Part shown: in pieces, positions 6,627 through 14,703 of the stretch
How positions within the stretch are numbered: position 1 is the stretch's first letter
How the letters are laid out: the number at the start of each line of letters is the position of its first letter
NCBI GenBank assembly: GCA_027069385.1
Contig: JALXER010000231.1
Span: 1 to 17,048, forward strand
Direction of reading: 5' to 3'
DNA: 17,048 bases
From: Paracoccaceae bacterium
GTDB taxonomy: Bacteria > Pseudomonadota > Alphaproteobacteria > Rhodobacterales > Rhodobacteraceae
The notes under the pieces: generated by a model
Databases searched by the model: none
What the model was told of the DNA's origin: nothing
What the model saw: only the letters and a program-made list of their open reading frames with translations
Translations under genes and position numbers: made by a program

Positions 6627-7607
6627 TCAAGCCGGGTTGGCAGTTTTTTCTGCAACCAGTTGTTGCGCCAGTTTGATGGCTGAAAGCATGCTCGACGGGT
6701 CGGCCATGCCTTGACCGGCAATATCGAACGCGGTGCCGTGGTCGGGGCTGGTGCGCACAAAGGGCAGGCCGAGCGTCAGGTTAACCCCGGTTTCCAGCCC
6801 CATATACTTGATCGGGATCAGCCCCTGATCGTGATATTGCGCGACCACCACGTCAAACCGGCCTTGTCGGGCCTCCATGAACACGGTGTCGCCGGGCCAT
6901 GGGCCGGTGACGTTGATGCCTTGGGCACGACAGGCCTTGATCGCGGGGGAAATGATGGTGATTTCCTCGTCGCCAAAGCGCCCGCCCTCGCCGGCATGGG
7001 GGTTCAGGCCCGCCACCGCGATGCGCGGTTCGGCGATTCCCAGCGCGCGGGTGCCCGAATGGGCCAGCCGGATCGCGGCGCATTGCGCATCGAAACCGGC
7101 CGCGTTGATCGCGTCGCGCAGCGCCATGTGAATCGTCACCAGAACCGTGCGCACCTGATCATTGACCAGCATCATCGCCACATCCGCCCCCGCCTTGTCG
7201 GCCAGAATCTCGGTATGCCCCGGATAGCTGTGCCCCGCCGCCGCCAGCGATTCCTTGTGGATCGGCGCTGTAACGATGCCCGCAACCTGTCCGGTCAGCG
7301 CCAGCGCAATCGCGCGGTCGATCGCGTCGAACGCCGCTTTGCCTGCCATGGCCGACACCGCGCCGGTCTGCGGTTTGCCGATAAACGAGGTTTCGATCAG
7401 GTTGACATGGTTGGGCAGCGCGCCTTTGGGAGCGTCGATCACGCGAACCGGCAGGTCCAGATTGCCCATGGCCGCGCGTATGACCGCCAGATCACCACAC
7501 ACCACGAAAACCGAGTCCCGTGGCTGTGCCGCCAGGGCCTTTAGCGTAATTTCGGGGCCGATGCCCGCAGGGTCGCCCATGGTCAGGGCCAGGATATTCT
7601 GGGTCAT
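6627..7607 (-). CDS. pdxA: 4-hydroxythreonine-4-phosphate dehydrogenase PdxA
   Basis: PdxA oxidises 4-phosphohydroxy-L-threonine with NAD(P)+ in the DXP-dependent pathway to pyridoxal 5'-phosphate; the product decarboxylates and is condensed by PdxJ. The 326-residue length is normal for the family. The three metal-binding histidines are visible: H160 (TIHMALRD), H204 (NPHAGEGG) and H259 (QYHDQGL). The N-terminal TMGDPAGIGPE and the SYPGHTE and TSPDHGTAFD motifs also fit. The ribosome site before ATG 7607 is weak. In many proteobacteria pdxA sits between surA and ksgA; here it stands apart, between a tRNA and flagellar genes. A PdxA2-type sugar-acid phosphate dehydrogenase is a less likely alternative, because no sugar-acid catabolic genes are nearby. 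Confidence 0.94.
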   Translation of the reverse strand: MTQNILALTMGDPAGIGPEITLKALAAQPRDSVFVVCGDLAVIRAAMGNLDLPVRVIDAPKGALPNHVNLIETSFIGKPQTGAVSAMAGKAAFDAIDRAIALALTGQVAGIVTAPIHKESLAAAGHSYPGHTEILADKAGADVAMMLVNDQVRTVLVTIHMALRDAINAAGFDAQCAAIRLAHSGTRALGIAEPRIAVAGLNPHAGEGGRFGDEEITIISPAIKACRAQGINVTGPWPGDTVFMEARQGRFDVVVAQYHDQGLIPIKYMGLETGVNLTLGLPFVRTSPDHGTAFDIAGQGMADPSSMLSAIKLAQQLVAEKTANPA

Positions 7608-7661
7608 ACCGGTGCCTAGTCCCGCGAATGGTTGCGGGTCAAGCCAAAAAACCGCGTGGCG

Positions 7662-7676
7662 CTAACCTATCGGTAA
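7662..7676. promoter_or_regulatory. Weak CtrA-like site upstream of motB
   Basis: CTAA-N7-GTAA deviates at two of eight positions from the CtrA consensus TTAA-N7-TTAA. It lies about 50 bases before the motB start. Alone it would be unconvincing; it is listed because better matches occur upstream of two other flagellar units in this window. Confidence 0.3.
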
Positions 7677-7727
7677 GACCTGTGCGCGTATGGTGCCTGT
7701 GGGAAGTGGAGTTTGAAGGGGGCCGAC

Positions 7728-8570
7728 ATGGCTGCGAATGGGGATGAAGGCCTTAGGCCGATAATCATCAAGAAAAAGGTAATCAATGCCGCCGGACATC
7801 ACGGCGGCGCGTGGAAAGTGGCCTATGCGGATTTCGTGACCGCAATGATGGCGTTTTTCCTGCTGATGTGGCTGCTGAACGCCACCACCGAGGAGCAACG
7901 CAAAGGCATTGCCAAGTATTTCAACCCCGGGGTGCCGATATTTGCCTCGGCCGGGGGCGGTGACGGGATGTTCGGGGGCGAAACCACCTTTTCCGAAGAT
8001 ACCCTGACCGATGTCGAAAGCGGCACGGTCGGCGAGCTTGCCGAGGATCGCACCGGCGAGGATGGCTCTACGGGCACATCCGCCGCCGGAGGCGACGCCG
8101 CCGACGCCCAGCTTGCCGAGGTCGAAAACATGTTTCGCGGCAATAGCGGTGAAAGCTGGGTCGAAGATCCGCTTTTGCAGCATGTCTCTACGCGAATCAC
8201 CGACGAGGGCCTGTTGATAGAGGTGTTCGACCTGCCGGATTCGCCGCTTTTCGAACCGGGGACCAACCAGCCGACGCCCAAAATGTTCGCGTTGCTGGAA
8301 ATGATCTCGCGGGTGCTGTCGGCGGTAACCAATAAAATTGCCCTGACCGGACATGTGGATTCGGTGCCCGAGGGCGGCTCCAACGCTGACGGGTTTGCCC
8401 TGACCGGCGGGCGGGCGCTGATTTCCAGCGCCATCATGATAGAGGAAGGCATTGTTTCTACACGGTTCGAGCGCATGACCGGCGTATCCGACCGCCAGCC
8501 TGTGGGCGATGGTGCGCCGTCCTATCGTAACCGGCGATTGGTGATCACCTTGCTGCGCAAAGACCGCTAG
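7728..8570 (+). CDS. motB: Flagellar motor stator protein MotB
   Basis: MotB anchors the MotA/MotB proton channel to peptidoglycan and lets the stator drive rotation. The 280-residue protein begins with a short basic cytoplasmic stretch, then one membrane helix (about 31-52) containing YADFVTAMMAFFLLMW. D35 corresponds to the proton-binding Asp (D32 in E. coli). A Gly- and acid-rich linker (about 75-135) follows, then an OmpA-like peptidoglycan domain with TGHVDS at 207-212 and NRRLVITLL near the C-terminus. ATG 7728 is chosen over an in-frame TTG five codons upstream because GAAGGGGG lies just before it. It is the first gene of the rightward flagellar unit. motA is not beside it and may follow fliL beyond the right edge. 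Confidence 0.9.
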   Translation: MAANGDEGLRPIIIKKKVINAAGHHGGAWKVAYADFVTAMMAFFLLMWLLNATTEEQRKGIAKYFNPGVPIFASAGGGDGMFGGETTFSEDTLTDVESGTVGELAEDRTGEDGSTGTSAAGGDAADAQLAEVENMFRGNSGESWVEDPLLQHVSTRITDEGLLIEVFDLPDSPLFEPGTNQPTPKMFALLEMISRVLSAVTNKIALTGHVDSVPEGGSNADGFALTGGRALISSAIMIEEGIVSTRFERMTGVSDRQPVGDGAPSYRNRRLVITLLRKDR

Positions 8571-8597
8571 AATGGAAAATACATACAATTTTGTTTG

Positions 8598-8612
8598 TTA
8601 GCGTCATCTTAA
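8598..8612. promoter_or_regulatory. CtrA-like site upstream of flgE
   Basis: TTAG-N7-TTAA differs from the CtrA full-site consensus TTAA-N7-TTAA at one position and extends to TTAACC on the right. It lies in the 102-base motB-flgE gap, about 60 bases before the flgE ATG, in promoter position. CtrA control of flagellar genes is established in Caulobacter and in Rhodobacteraceae; occupancy here is inference. Confidence 0.45.
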
Positions 8613-8672
8613 CCCTGAAAGCGCGATGCTTGGTTCAAACCAACTGTGTCAACTGCGCGAAAAGGGTTAGCG

Positions 8673-9974
8673 ATGACGATTTCCTCCTCGATGAATGCCG
8701 GAGTCTCCGGGCTAATGGTCAATGCGAGCAAGCTGGCAACGATTGCCGATAATATCGCCAATTCAAAGACCTATGGCTATAAACGCGTCGATGCGGATTT
8801 CACCGCCATGACCCTTGGCAGCCGCGCCGGTTCTTATGTGGCGGGCGGGGCGCGGGTGTCGTCGTTTCGCGAAATTACCACGCAGGGGTCGCTGACCACC
8901 ACGGCAAACCCGATGGATATTGCCATTGGCGGGCGCGGGTTTTTGCCGGTGACGCCACGGGCCGCCCTGGCGAATACCGCGGCCGAATTGCCGTTGCGTC
9001 TGACAACTACCGGATCGTTCCGCCCTGATTCAAACGGCATTATGACCTCGCAAAGCGGGCTGGTACTGCTAGGCTGGCCTGCCGACCCCAACGGTGATTT
9101 TCCGGCCTTTCCGCGCGACAGCTCGGCGGGGCTGGAGCCGGTGGACATCACCCATAACCAGTTTGCCGCCAATCCGACCACCGAAATCGGTCTGGGAATC
9201 AACCTGCCCGCCTCGGCTACGGCTGCCGGTGGATCGGGGGATCCGTTCGAACTGACGGTCGAATATTTTGACAATCTGGGCACCACCAAATCGATGACGG
9301 CCGTCTTTACCCCGACCGTTCCCGTTGCCGGGCAGTCCAATACCTGGACCATGGAAATCGTCGATTCCGCCACCGGTCCGGCCCCGATTGCCGAATTTAC
9401 CGTGGTGTTTGACGATACCACCGGCGGTGGCGGTTCGCTGCTAAGCGTCGTGCCGGTTTTTGGCGGTGTCTATGATCCGGCTACGGGTACTATCAACCCG
9501 ACATTCGACCGCGGGGTGATCGATATCGACATTGGCACGCTTGGTTCCAACAACCGTATGACCCAGCTTTCATCGTCTTTTGCGCCGATCAGCCTGACCA
9601 AGAACGGTGCGGCAACCGGCAACGTGATCGGGATGGAGATCGACGAGAACGGGCTGGTATCCGCCAATTACGACACCGGATTTTCCAAGGTGATTTATCG
9701 GGTGCCGCTGGCCGATGTGGCCAACCCCAACGCGTTAGAGGCCCTGCCGTCGCAAACCTATAGCGTGACCCGCGAAAGCGGCGACTTTTTCCTGTGGGAT
9801 GCGGGGTCGGGGCCAACCGGTGCAACCATCGGCTATGCGCGCGAGGAATCCACCACAGATATCGCCGGTGAACTGACCGCGCTGATCCAGACCCAGCGCG
9901 CCTATTCATCCAACGCAAAGATCATCCAGACCGTGGACGAGATGTTGCAAGAAACCACAAATATCAAACGTTAG
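8673..9974 (+). CDS. flgE: Flagellar hook protein FlgE
   Basis: FlgE polymerises outside the cell into the hook joining rod and filament. The 433-residue protein has the axial-protein N-terminus (SSSMNAGVSGLMVNASKLA, then ADNIANSKTYGYKR), a variable middle rich in Thr, Gly and Pro, and the conserved C-terminus (ELTALIQTQRAYSSNAKIIQ, then VDEMLQETTNIKR), which form the coiled-coil core. ATG 8673 is preferred over an in-frame GTG nine codons upstream because AAAGGG lies six bases before it and the family begins with MTISSS-like residues. The 102-base gap after motB contains a CtrA-like box and small repeats, suggesting its own promoter. flgK follows after 31 bases. Confidence 0.94.
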   Translation: MTISSSMNAGVSGLMVNASKLATIADNIANSKTYGYKRVDADFTAMTLGSRAGSYVAGGARVSSFREITTQGSLTTTANPMDIAIGGRGFLPVTPRAALANTAAELPLRLTTTGSFRPDSNGIMTSQSGLVLLGWPADPNGDFPAFPRDSSAGLEPVDITHNQFAANPTTEIGLGINLPASATAAGGSGDPFELTVEYFDNLGTTKSMTAVFTPTVPVAGQSNTWTMEIVDSATGPAPIAEFTVVFDDTTGGGGSLLSVVPVFGGVYDPATGTINPTFDRGVIDIDIGTLGSNNRMTQLSSSFAPISLTKNGAATGNVIGMEIDENGLVSANYDTGFSKVIYRVPLADVANPNALEALPSQTYSVTRESGDFFLWDAGSGPTGATIGYAREESTTDIAGELTALIQTQRAYSSNAKIIQTVDEMLQETTNIKR

Positions 9975-10005
9975 GGCTAACGCCCCTTAAAAGGAGGGGG
10001 GAACA

Positions 10006-11463
10006 ATGAGCTTATCAACCGCATTATCCAGCGCCTATTCCGGGCTGACCACCGTTTCGCGAACTGCTGAAACCGTGTCCGACAACGTCGCCAACGCGAT
10101 GAACGAGGGCTATGCTCGCCGATCGGTCACCACCGCGCAACGCATTGCCAACGGGCAGGGCATGGGGGTGCGGGTCGAAACCGTCAGCCGCGCCGTGGAC
10201 GCATTGGCCACCGCGACCCGTCGCGCCAGCGGTGCCGAACTGGGCCACAGCCAGACCCGCTCGGATGCCTTGGTGCGGTTGGGTGAATTGCTGGGCCTGC
10301 CCGGTGATACCGGCGCGATCAGCTCTAAAATGCTGGCTTTCGAAAACAGCCTGCGCGGCGCTGCCGACGCGCCCCACTCGGTTCCGGCCCAGCAAAATGT
10401 GCTGGCCAGGGCATCTGGTCTGGCTGCCGGGATCAACAGCATTTCCACCCAGACCAGCGCGGTCAGGATGGAGGCAGACGCCTCTATCGCCCAACAGGTG
10501 CAGTCGGTAAATTCGGCGCTGAAACAGATCGAGGCGGTCAATAACGCTATTCGCATCCGTGGCGGTTCGGCCGATACTGCCGCGCTGGAGGATGAGCGCA
10601 AACGCCTGATCGACCAGATTTCAAGCATTATTCCGATTAAAACCGTGCCGCGCGATCACGGCACTTTGGCGATCTATGCCAAAAACGGCGCAACCCTGCT
10701 GGAAGGCTCGGCGCAACTGATGGAATTCACCCCCACGCCGGTGATTACCCATGACATGACGCTGGCTTCGGGCGCGCTGTCAGGCATTACCCTGAACGGG
10801 CGGCCCATGCCGATGCGCGATGGCACGGGGATGCTGGATGGCGGCTCTTTGTCGGCCACTTTTCAGGTGCGCGATGTAATTGCGCCGGAATTCAACGCAC
10901 GGATCGACGCCATGGCGCGCGATCTGGTCGAGCGGTTTCAGGATGTCACGGTTGACCCGTCGCTGGCCCCCGGGGATGCGGGGCTGTTTACCGACGCGGG
11001 CGCCGCCTTTGCACCGGTTGACGAGCTGGGCCTTGCGGGGCGGATATCGATCAATGCGGCGGTGGATCCCGCGCAGGGGGGCGACCTTTGGCGGTTGCGC
11101 GACGGTATTGGCGCGGTTGCGCCGGGGCCGACGGGCGACGATACCCAACTGCGCCGCATGGTAGATACCATGACCACCGCGCGGGTGCCTTCGGCCGCCA
11201 CCGGTCTTGGCAATATGGTTTCCGCAACCGGTATGGCCGAAGGGATCAGCAGCCTAGCCACCAGTCTTGCCAGCGCCGAGGAAGGCCAGACCGTCTATCA
11301 CTCCGGCCAGTTCAGCATTCTGCGCGAAAGCGAGTTGTCCTCGACCGGTGTCGATACCGATTATGAAATGCAGCAATTGCTGATGGTTGAACAGGCTTAT
11401 GGCGCCAATGCAAAGGTGATCTCGACCATTGACGGATTAATGCAAACCCTGTTGGAGATGTAA
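10006..11463 (+). CDS. flgK: Flagellar hook-associated protein 1, FlgK
   Basis: FlgK forms the first junction layer between hook and filament. The 485-residue protein has the family N-terminus (SLSTALSSAYSGLTTVSRTA, DNVANAMNEGYARR) and C-terminus (DTDYEMQQLLMVEQAYGANA, then a TIDGLMQTLLEM ending). The region about 120-215 is predicted helical and corresponds to the coiled-coil D1 part. A very strong Shine-Dalgarno, AAGGAGGGGGG, precedes ATG 10006. The stop is followed after a single base by the flgL ATG, so flgK and flgL are co-transcribed and probably translationally coupled. Recognition rests on the terminal motifs and on position between flgE and flgL. Confidence 0.93.
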   Translation: MSLSTALSSAYSGLTTVSRTAETVSDNVANAMNEGYARRSVTTAQRIANGQGMGVRVETVSRAVDALATATRRASGAELGHSQTRSDALVRLGELLGLPGDTGAISSKMLAFENSLRGAADAPHSVPAQQNVLARASGLAAGINSISTQTSAVRMEADASIAQQVQSVNSALKQIEAVNNAIRIRGGSADTAALEDERKRLIDQISSIIPIKTVPRDHGTLAIYAKNGATLLEGSAQLMEFTPTPVITHDMTLASGALSGITLNGRPMPMRDGTGMLDGGSLSATFQVRDVIAPEFNARIDAMARDLVERFQDVTVDPSLAPGDAGLFTDAGAAFAPVDELGLAGRISINAAVDPAQGGDLWRLRDGIGAVAPGPTGDDTQLRRMVDTMTTARVPSAATGLGNMVSATGMAEGISSLATSLASAEEGQTVYHSGQFSILRESELSSTGVDTDYEMQQLLMVEQAYGANAKVISTIDGLMQTLLEM

Positions 11464-11464
11464 C

Positions 11465-12475
11465 ATGTACGCGACCGGACTTTCCGACCTATCCTCTATG
11501 CTGCGCATGCAGCGGTTTGGCACCAGCACCCGATCCGAAATGAACGACACCGGATACGAGGTGGCCAGTGGCAAAAAGGCCGATTTGGTCGGGGCCACCC
11601 ATGGCGACCTTTCGCCACTATTCGCGCTTGAAAAAACGCTGGGCCGGTTGTCGCAGCGCGCAGGGGCCATCACGACGGCCTCGGCCAAAGCAGCGGCAAG
11701 CCAGTTGCACCTGCAATCCATCCAGTCGCGCACCGCGCAATACGGCGTGGACCTGCTGGCCGCCGTCGATCTGGAGGATCGGCATCTTGCCTTTGCAACC
11801 GCAAATTCGGCGCGTAGCGACTTTAACGCGATGGTGGCCTCGCTGAACAGCCAATATGCGGGGCAATCGCTGTTTGCCGGTGCGGCGGCCGATCGCCCCG
11901 CTCTGATTGACGGCGATGCCATGTATGCGCAAATCAGCGCATTGACCGCGGCGGCCCCCGATGCGGTCAGCGTGATTACCGCCATTGACGACTATTTCAA
12001 CGATCCCGCCGGTGGCTTTGCCACCTCGGCCTTTCAGGGCAGCCTGCTGGATGCCGCTGGCGTTGAAACCGCACCGGGTGACGTGGTGACCTATGCGGTG
12101 CGCGCCGATACCGACGGGATTCGCGCCGCTCTGCAATCGGTGGCGCTGGCAGCAGTGGCCGCCAATGGCGACCATGGCGGCACCGATCTGGACGGAATGG
12201 TTATTCTGCGCGAGGCCGCGAACACCTCTATCGCTGCGGTGGACGGGATGGTTGATATCCGCGAGGGGCTGGGCCATGTGGAGGAACAGCTCGATCTGGC
12301 CAGCGCGCAAAACGCCGCGCAAAAAAACACTTTTGAAATCAATCGCAACGCCATCGTTGCCGCCGACCCATACGAGGCAGCAACGCGGTTCAAAGCCTTG
12401 GAAGGTCAGATGGAGGCGGTCTATATGATGACCTCGCGCCTGTCGGGCATGCGGTTGCAAAACTACTTGAGGTGA
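11465..12475 (+). CDS. flgL: Flagellar hook-associated protein 3, FlgL
   Basis: FlgL forms the second hook-filament junction layer, beside flagellin. The 336-residue protein has a flagellin-like helical N-terminus with conserved spacing (SDLSSMLRMQRFGTSTRSEM, ASGKKADL) and a helical C-terminus (NTFEINRNAIVAADPYEAAT, RLSGMRLQNYLR). The N-terminal half includes FNAMVASLNSQYAGQSLFAG, typical of FlgL. GGAG lies seven bases before ATG 11465, inside the end of flgK. Its TGA overlaps or adjoins the flgI start, so the two are coupled. The middle is poorly conserved, as is usual for the family, and order flgK-flgL-flgI supports the call. Confidence 0.9.
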   Translation: MYATGLSDLSSMLRMQRFGTSTRSEMNDTGYEVASGKKADLVGATHGDLSPLFALEKTLGRLSQRAGAITTASAKAAASQLHLQSIQSRTAQYGVDLLAAVDLEDRHLAFATANSARSDFNAMVASLNSQYAGQSLFAGAAADRPALIDGDAMYAQISALTAAAPDAVSVITAIDDYFNDPAGGFATSAFQGSLLDAAGVETAPGDVVTYAVRADTDGIRAALQSVALAAVAANGDHGGTDLDGMVILREAANTSIAAVDGMVDIREGLGHVEEQLDLASAQNAAQKNTFEINRNAIVAADPYEAATRFKALEGQMEAVYMMTSRLSGMRLQNYLR

Positions 12476-12477
12476 AC

Positions 12478-13596
12478 GTGAAAAAGACCCTTTCAGCGCT
12501 GATGATCAGCGCGGCAATTCTGATTTCAACACCGGCCCCCATGGCCTGGGCCGGACAGGCCAAGATCAAGGATCTGGTCGAGATCGACGGGGTTCGTGGC
12601 AATGATCTGGTCGGGTACGGTCTGGTGGTCGGGCTGAACGGCACCGGCGACGGCTTGCGCAATTCTCCGTTTACCGAAGAGGCAATGACCAATCTGCTCG
12701 AACGTCTTGGTATCAACGTTACTGGCGAGCAGTTCCGGACCAAAAACGTCGCGGCGGTGCTGGTCACCGCCGCCCTGCCGCCATTTGCGCGGGCCGGCGG
12801 GCGCATAGATATATCCGTTTCCACCATCGGCGATGCCAAGAGCCTACTTGGCGGCACCCTGATCATGACCCCGCTCAACGCGGCGGACGGGCAGATCTAT
12901 GCGGTGGCGCAAGGCTCGGTTATTGCTGGCGGGGTCTCGGTTGAAGGGGACGGATCCACTGTTACCCAAGGCGTACCCACCGCCGGGGTTATACCCGCCG
13001 GAGCACGGGTCGAACGCGAGATCAGTTTTGATTTCAGCACCATGACCCGGATGCGGCTGGCGCTGCGCGACCCCGATTTCACCACGGCCGCACGTATTGA
13101 ACAGGCCATCAATGACCGGTTCGGCCTGCCGATTGCACGCATGCAGGATTCGGGCACGGTTGATCTGGACCTGTCCCTGACCAGCGCCCCTTCGCCCGCG
13201 CATCTGATTGCCTTGCTTGAAAACATCGAAGTTGCCCCCGAACAGCGCGCCCGCGTTGTGGTTGATCAGCGCTCGGGCACGATCGTGCTGGGGGCCGATG
13301 TGCGGATCTCCGAGGTTGCCGTTTCGCAAGGCGGCCTGACCCTGCGTGTCAAAGAGGAGCCGATGGTGGTAGAACCCAACCCGTTCTCGGTGGGCGGCGC
13401 GCCGATCGTGGTGCCGCGGACCCAGGCCTCTATCGATCAGGGGCAGGGCGGGCTGGCGCTGGTTGAAAGCGCGGTAACCCTGCCCGAAGTGATCGAAGGG
13501 CTGAACGCGCTGGGGGTCTCGCCGCATAATATGATCGATATCCTGAAGGCGATCAAAGCCGCCGGAGCTCTGCACGCCGAGTTTATCGTGCAATAA
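12478..13596 (+). CDS. flgI: Flagellar P-ring protein FlgI
   Basis: FlgI is exported by Sec to the periplasm and forms the P ring around the rod. The protein is about 372 residues, normal for the family. It has a signal peptide (positive start MKKTLSALM, hydrophobic core, cleavage likely after AWA at residue 25), then IKDLVEIDGVRGNDLVGYGL, NGTGDG, FRTKNVAAVLVTAALPPFAR and GDAKSLLGGTLIMTPL. The C-terminus IDILKAIKAAGALHAEFIVQ matches FlgI. Two in-frame GTG starts exist, at 12472 (overlapping the flgL stop by four bases) and 12478. The latter is chosen because TTGAGG then lies five bases upstream and the peptide begins with the usual Lys-Lys. It is last in the rightward operon, ending at a strong hairpin. 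Confidence 0.96.
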   Translation: MKKTLSALMISAAILISTPAPMAWAGQAKIKDLVEIDGVRGNDLVGYGLVVGLNGTGDGLRNSPFTEEAMTNLLERLGINVTGEQFRTKNVAAVLVTAALPPFARAGGRIDISVSTIGDAKSLLGGTLIMTPLNAADGQIYAVAQGSVIAGGVSVEGDGSTVTQGVPTAGVIPAGARVEREISFDFSTMTRMRLALRDPDFTTAARIEQAINDRFGLPIARMQDSGTVDLDLSLTSAPSPAHLIALLENIEVAPEQRARVVVDQRSGTIVLGADVRISEVAVSQGGLTLRVKEEPMVVEPNPFSVGGAPIVVPRTQASIDQGQGGLALVESAVTLPEVIEGLNALGVSPHNMIDILKAIKAAGALHAEFIVQ

Positions 13597-13630
13597 AACC
13601 GGTGGTGGTCTGGATTAACCACCACCGGTT
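13597..13630. terminator. Shared terminator hairpin between convergent flgI and fliP
   Basis: Arms at 13597-13609 (AACCGGTGGTGGT) and 13618-13630 pair perfectly over 13 bases around an 8-base loop, starting immediately after the flgI stop. On the minus strand the stem runs into TTTTATTG, a good intrinsic terminator for the fliF-fliP operon. On the plus strand the stem is followed only by CGATCC, so termination of flgI transcripts would rely on the stem alone. Confidence 0.85.
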
Positions 13631-13655
13631 CGATCCGGATGAACGGATTAGCGCC

Positions 13656-14399
13656 CTAGCCGTAACTGCGTACCAGCGCGCCCGCGATCATTGACCAGCC
13701 ATCGGCGATAACGAAGAATGCCAGTTTGAACGGCAGGGATACTACCGCCGGGGGCACCATCATCATCCCCATGGACATCAGCACCGCCGCGATCACCAGA
13801 TCGATTACCAGAAACGGCAGGAAAATAAGAAAGCCGATCTCGAATCCGCGCTGGATCTCGCTTAGCAGGAAAGAGGGCACAAGAACGCTTAGCGGCAGTT
13901 CCTGATCGGGCTGGATATTTTGTGAGGGGGCCGATTGAACCAGCAGGTCAATGACCTCGGGCTGCACTCGGCCGTTCATGAATGTGCGAAACGGCGCCAG
14001 CGTCCGGTCAAAGGCGGTTTGGGTATCGATCTGCTCGGCCAAAAGCGGCTGAACCCCGTCATCCCAGGCCTGATTGAACACCGGAGCCATGACAAACCAG
14101 GTCAAAAACAGCGCCAGCGACACGATCATCATATTGGGCGGAGCCTGTTGCACGCCGACCGCCTGACGCAGGATCGACAGCACAATCACCATAAACGGAA
14201 AACAAGTGATCATCATGGCAATGCCCGGCGCAAGGCTTAGCAATGTCAGCAGCACAAACAGCTGGATGGATTGCAGGGACAATGCGCCGTCGCCCAGTTC
14301 CAGTTGCATCGATTGCGCCGCCGCCGGCCCGCCGATGATCATCAGCGCGGCCAGCAGGAGCAGGCCAAGGGCCAGGCGGGAAACGGGTTTAGAAGCCAT
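13656..14399 (-). CDS. fliP: Flagellar type III export gate protein FliP
   Basis: FliP forms, with FliQ and FliR, the membrane export gate through which rod, hook and filament subunits leave. The 247-residue protein starts with a cleavable signal peptide (MASKPVSRLALGLLLLAAL..., likely cut after PAAA), then membrane segments and family motifs: ITCFPFMVIVLSILRQAVG, NMMIVSLALFLTWFVMAPV, a soluble loop about 115-185, PSFLLSEIQRGFEIGFLIF and MGMMMVPPAVVSLPFKLAFF near the end. ATG 14399 overlaps the fliN stop by 11 bases; an upstream TTG (14411) is less likely. The Shine-Dalgarno is weak, so translation is probably coupled to fliN. It is last in the leftward operon. Confidence 0.96.
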   Translation of the reverse strand: MASKPVSRLALGLLLLAALMIIGGPAAAQSMQLELGDGALSLQSIQLFVLLTLLSLAPGIAMMITCFPFMVIVLSILRQAVGVQQAPPNMMIVSLALFLTWFVMAPVFNQAWDDGVQPLLAEQIDTQTAFDRTLAPFRTFMNGRVQPEVIDLLVQSAPSQNIQPDQELPLSVLVPSFLLSEIQRGFEIGFLIFLPFLVIDLVIAAVLMSMGMMMVPPAVVSLPFKLAFFVIADGWSMIAGALVRSYG

Positions 14400-14703
14400 T
14401 GCGCATGTCAACCACTTCGGTCAGATAGACGCCCAGCTTGCCGTCCTGATCTTCCATTTCCTGCAACTCGCCACGGGCAATCAGCTTTTCTCCGATAAAG
14501 ATTTCGACCGGATCGTCGATGCGGCTGTCCAGTGGAATAACCACGCCCCGATTCAGGTTCAGCAGTTCGGCAATCTTGGGTTTTGCCTTGCCAACCGAGA
14601 TGGTCAGTTCAACAGAGACCCCCAGAAAAGCGTTGTTTTTCAGGCCGGATTCGGCGGTTTCGGGTTCGAGGATATCGGGCTCGGGCATAGGGGTGTCGAT
14701 CAT
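14389..14703 (-). CDS. fliN: Flagellar motor switch protein FliN
   Basis: FliN builds the base of the cytoplasmic C ring with FliM and helps dock FliH for export. The 104-residue protein has an acidic, Pro-rich start and then one SpoA-type domain (about 24-100) with the conserved pattern VSVELTISVGKAKPKIAELL, RGVVIPLD, VEIFIGEKLIARGELQ and LGVYLTEVVD. Its ATG overlaps the fliH stop as ATGA (14700-14703), showing tight coupling. fliM and fliG are not in the window, so the rest of the C ring is encoded elsewhere. Confidence 0.93.
   Translation of the reverse strand: MIDTPMPEPDILEPETAESGLKNNAFLGVSVELTISVGKAKPKIAELLNLNRGVVIPLDSRIDDPVEIFIGEKLIARGELQEMEDQDGKLGVYLTEVVDMRNGF

Noticed and set aside
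7621..7639. Small inverted repeat CCCGC/GCGGG between pdxA and motB
   Set aside because: A 5-bp stem in GC-rich DNA is too short to support a function.
7713..7727. TTG start for motB
   Set aside because: ATG 7728 has the GAAGGGGG ribosome site at proper spacing; the TTG has none.
7662..8588. Minus-strand open frame opposite motB
   Set aside because: It is a shadow of motB, which has clear MotB motifs; the antisense protein shows no domain.
8631..8655. CRISPR-like or phage attachment repeat near flgE
   Set aside because: Only two 6-base units occur, with no array, integrase or cas gene in the window.
8646..8672. GTG start for flgE
   Set aside because: The family begins at MTISSS and AAAGGG lies six bases before ATG 8673.
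14400..14411. TTG start for fliP
   Set aside because: ATG 14399 gives a normal signal peptide start; the extra four residues add nothing.
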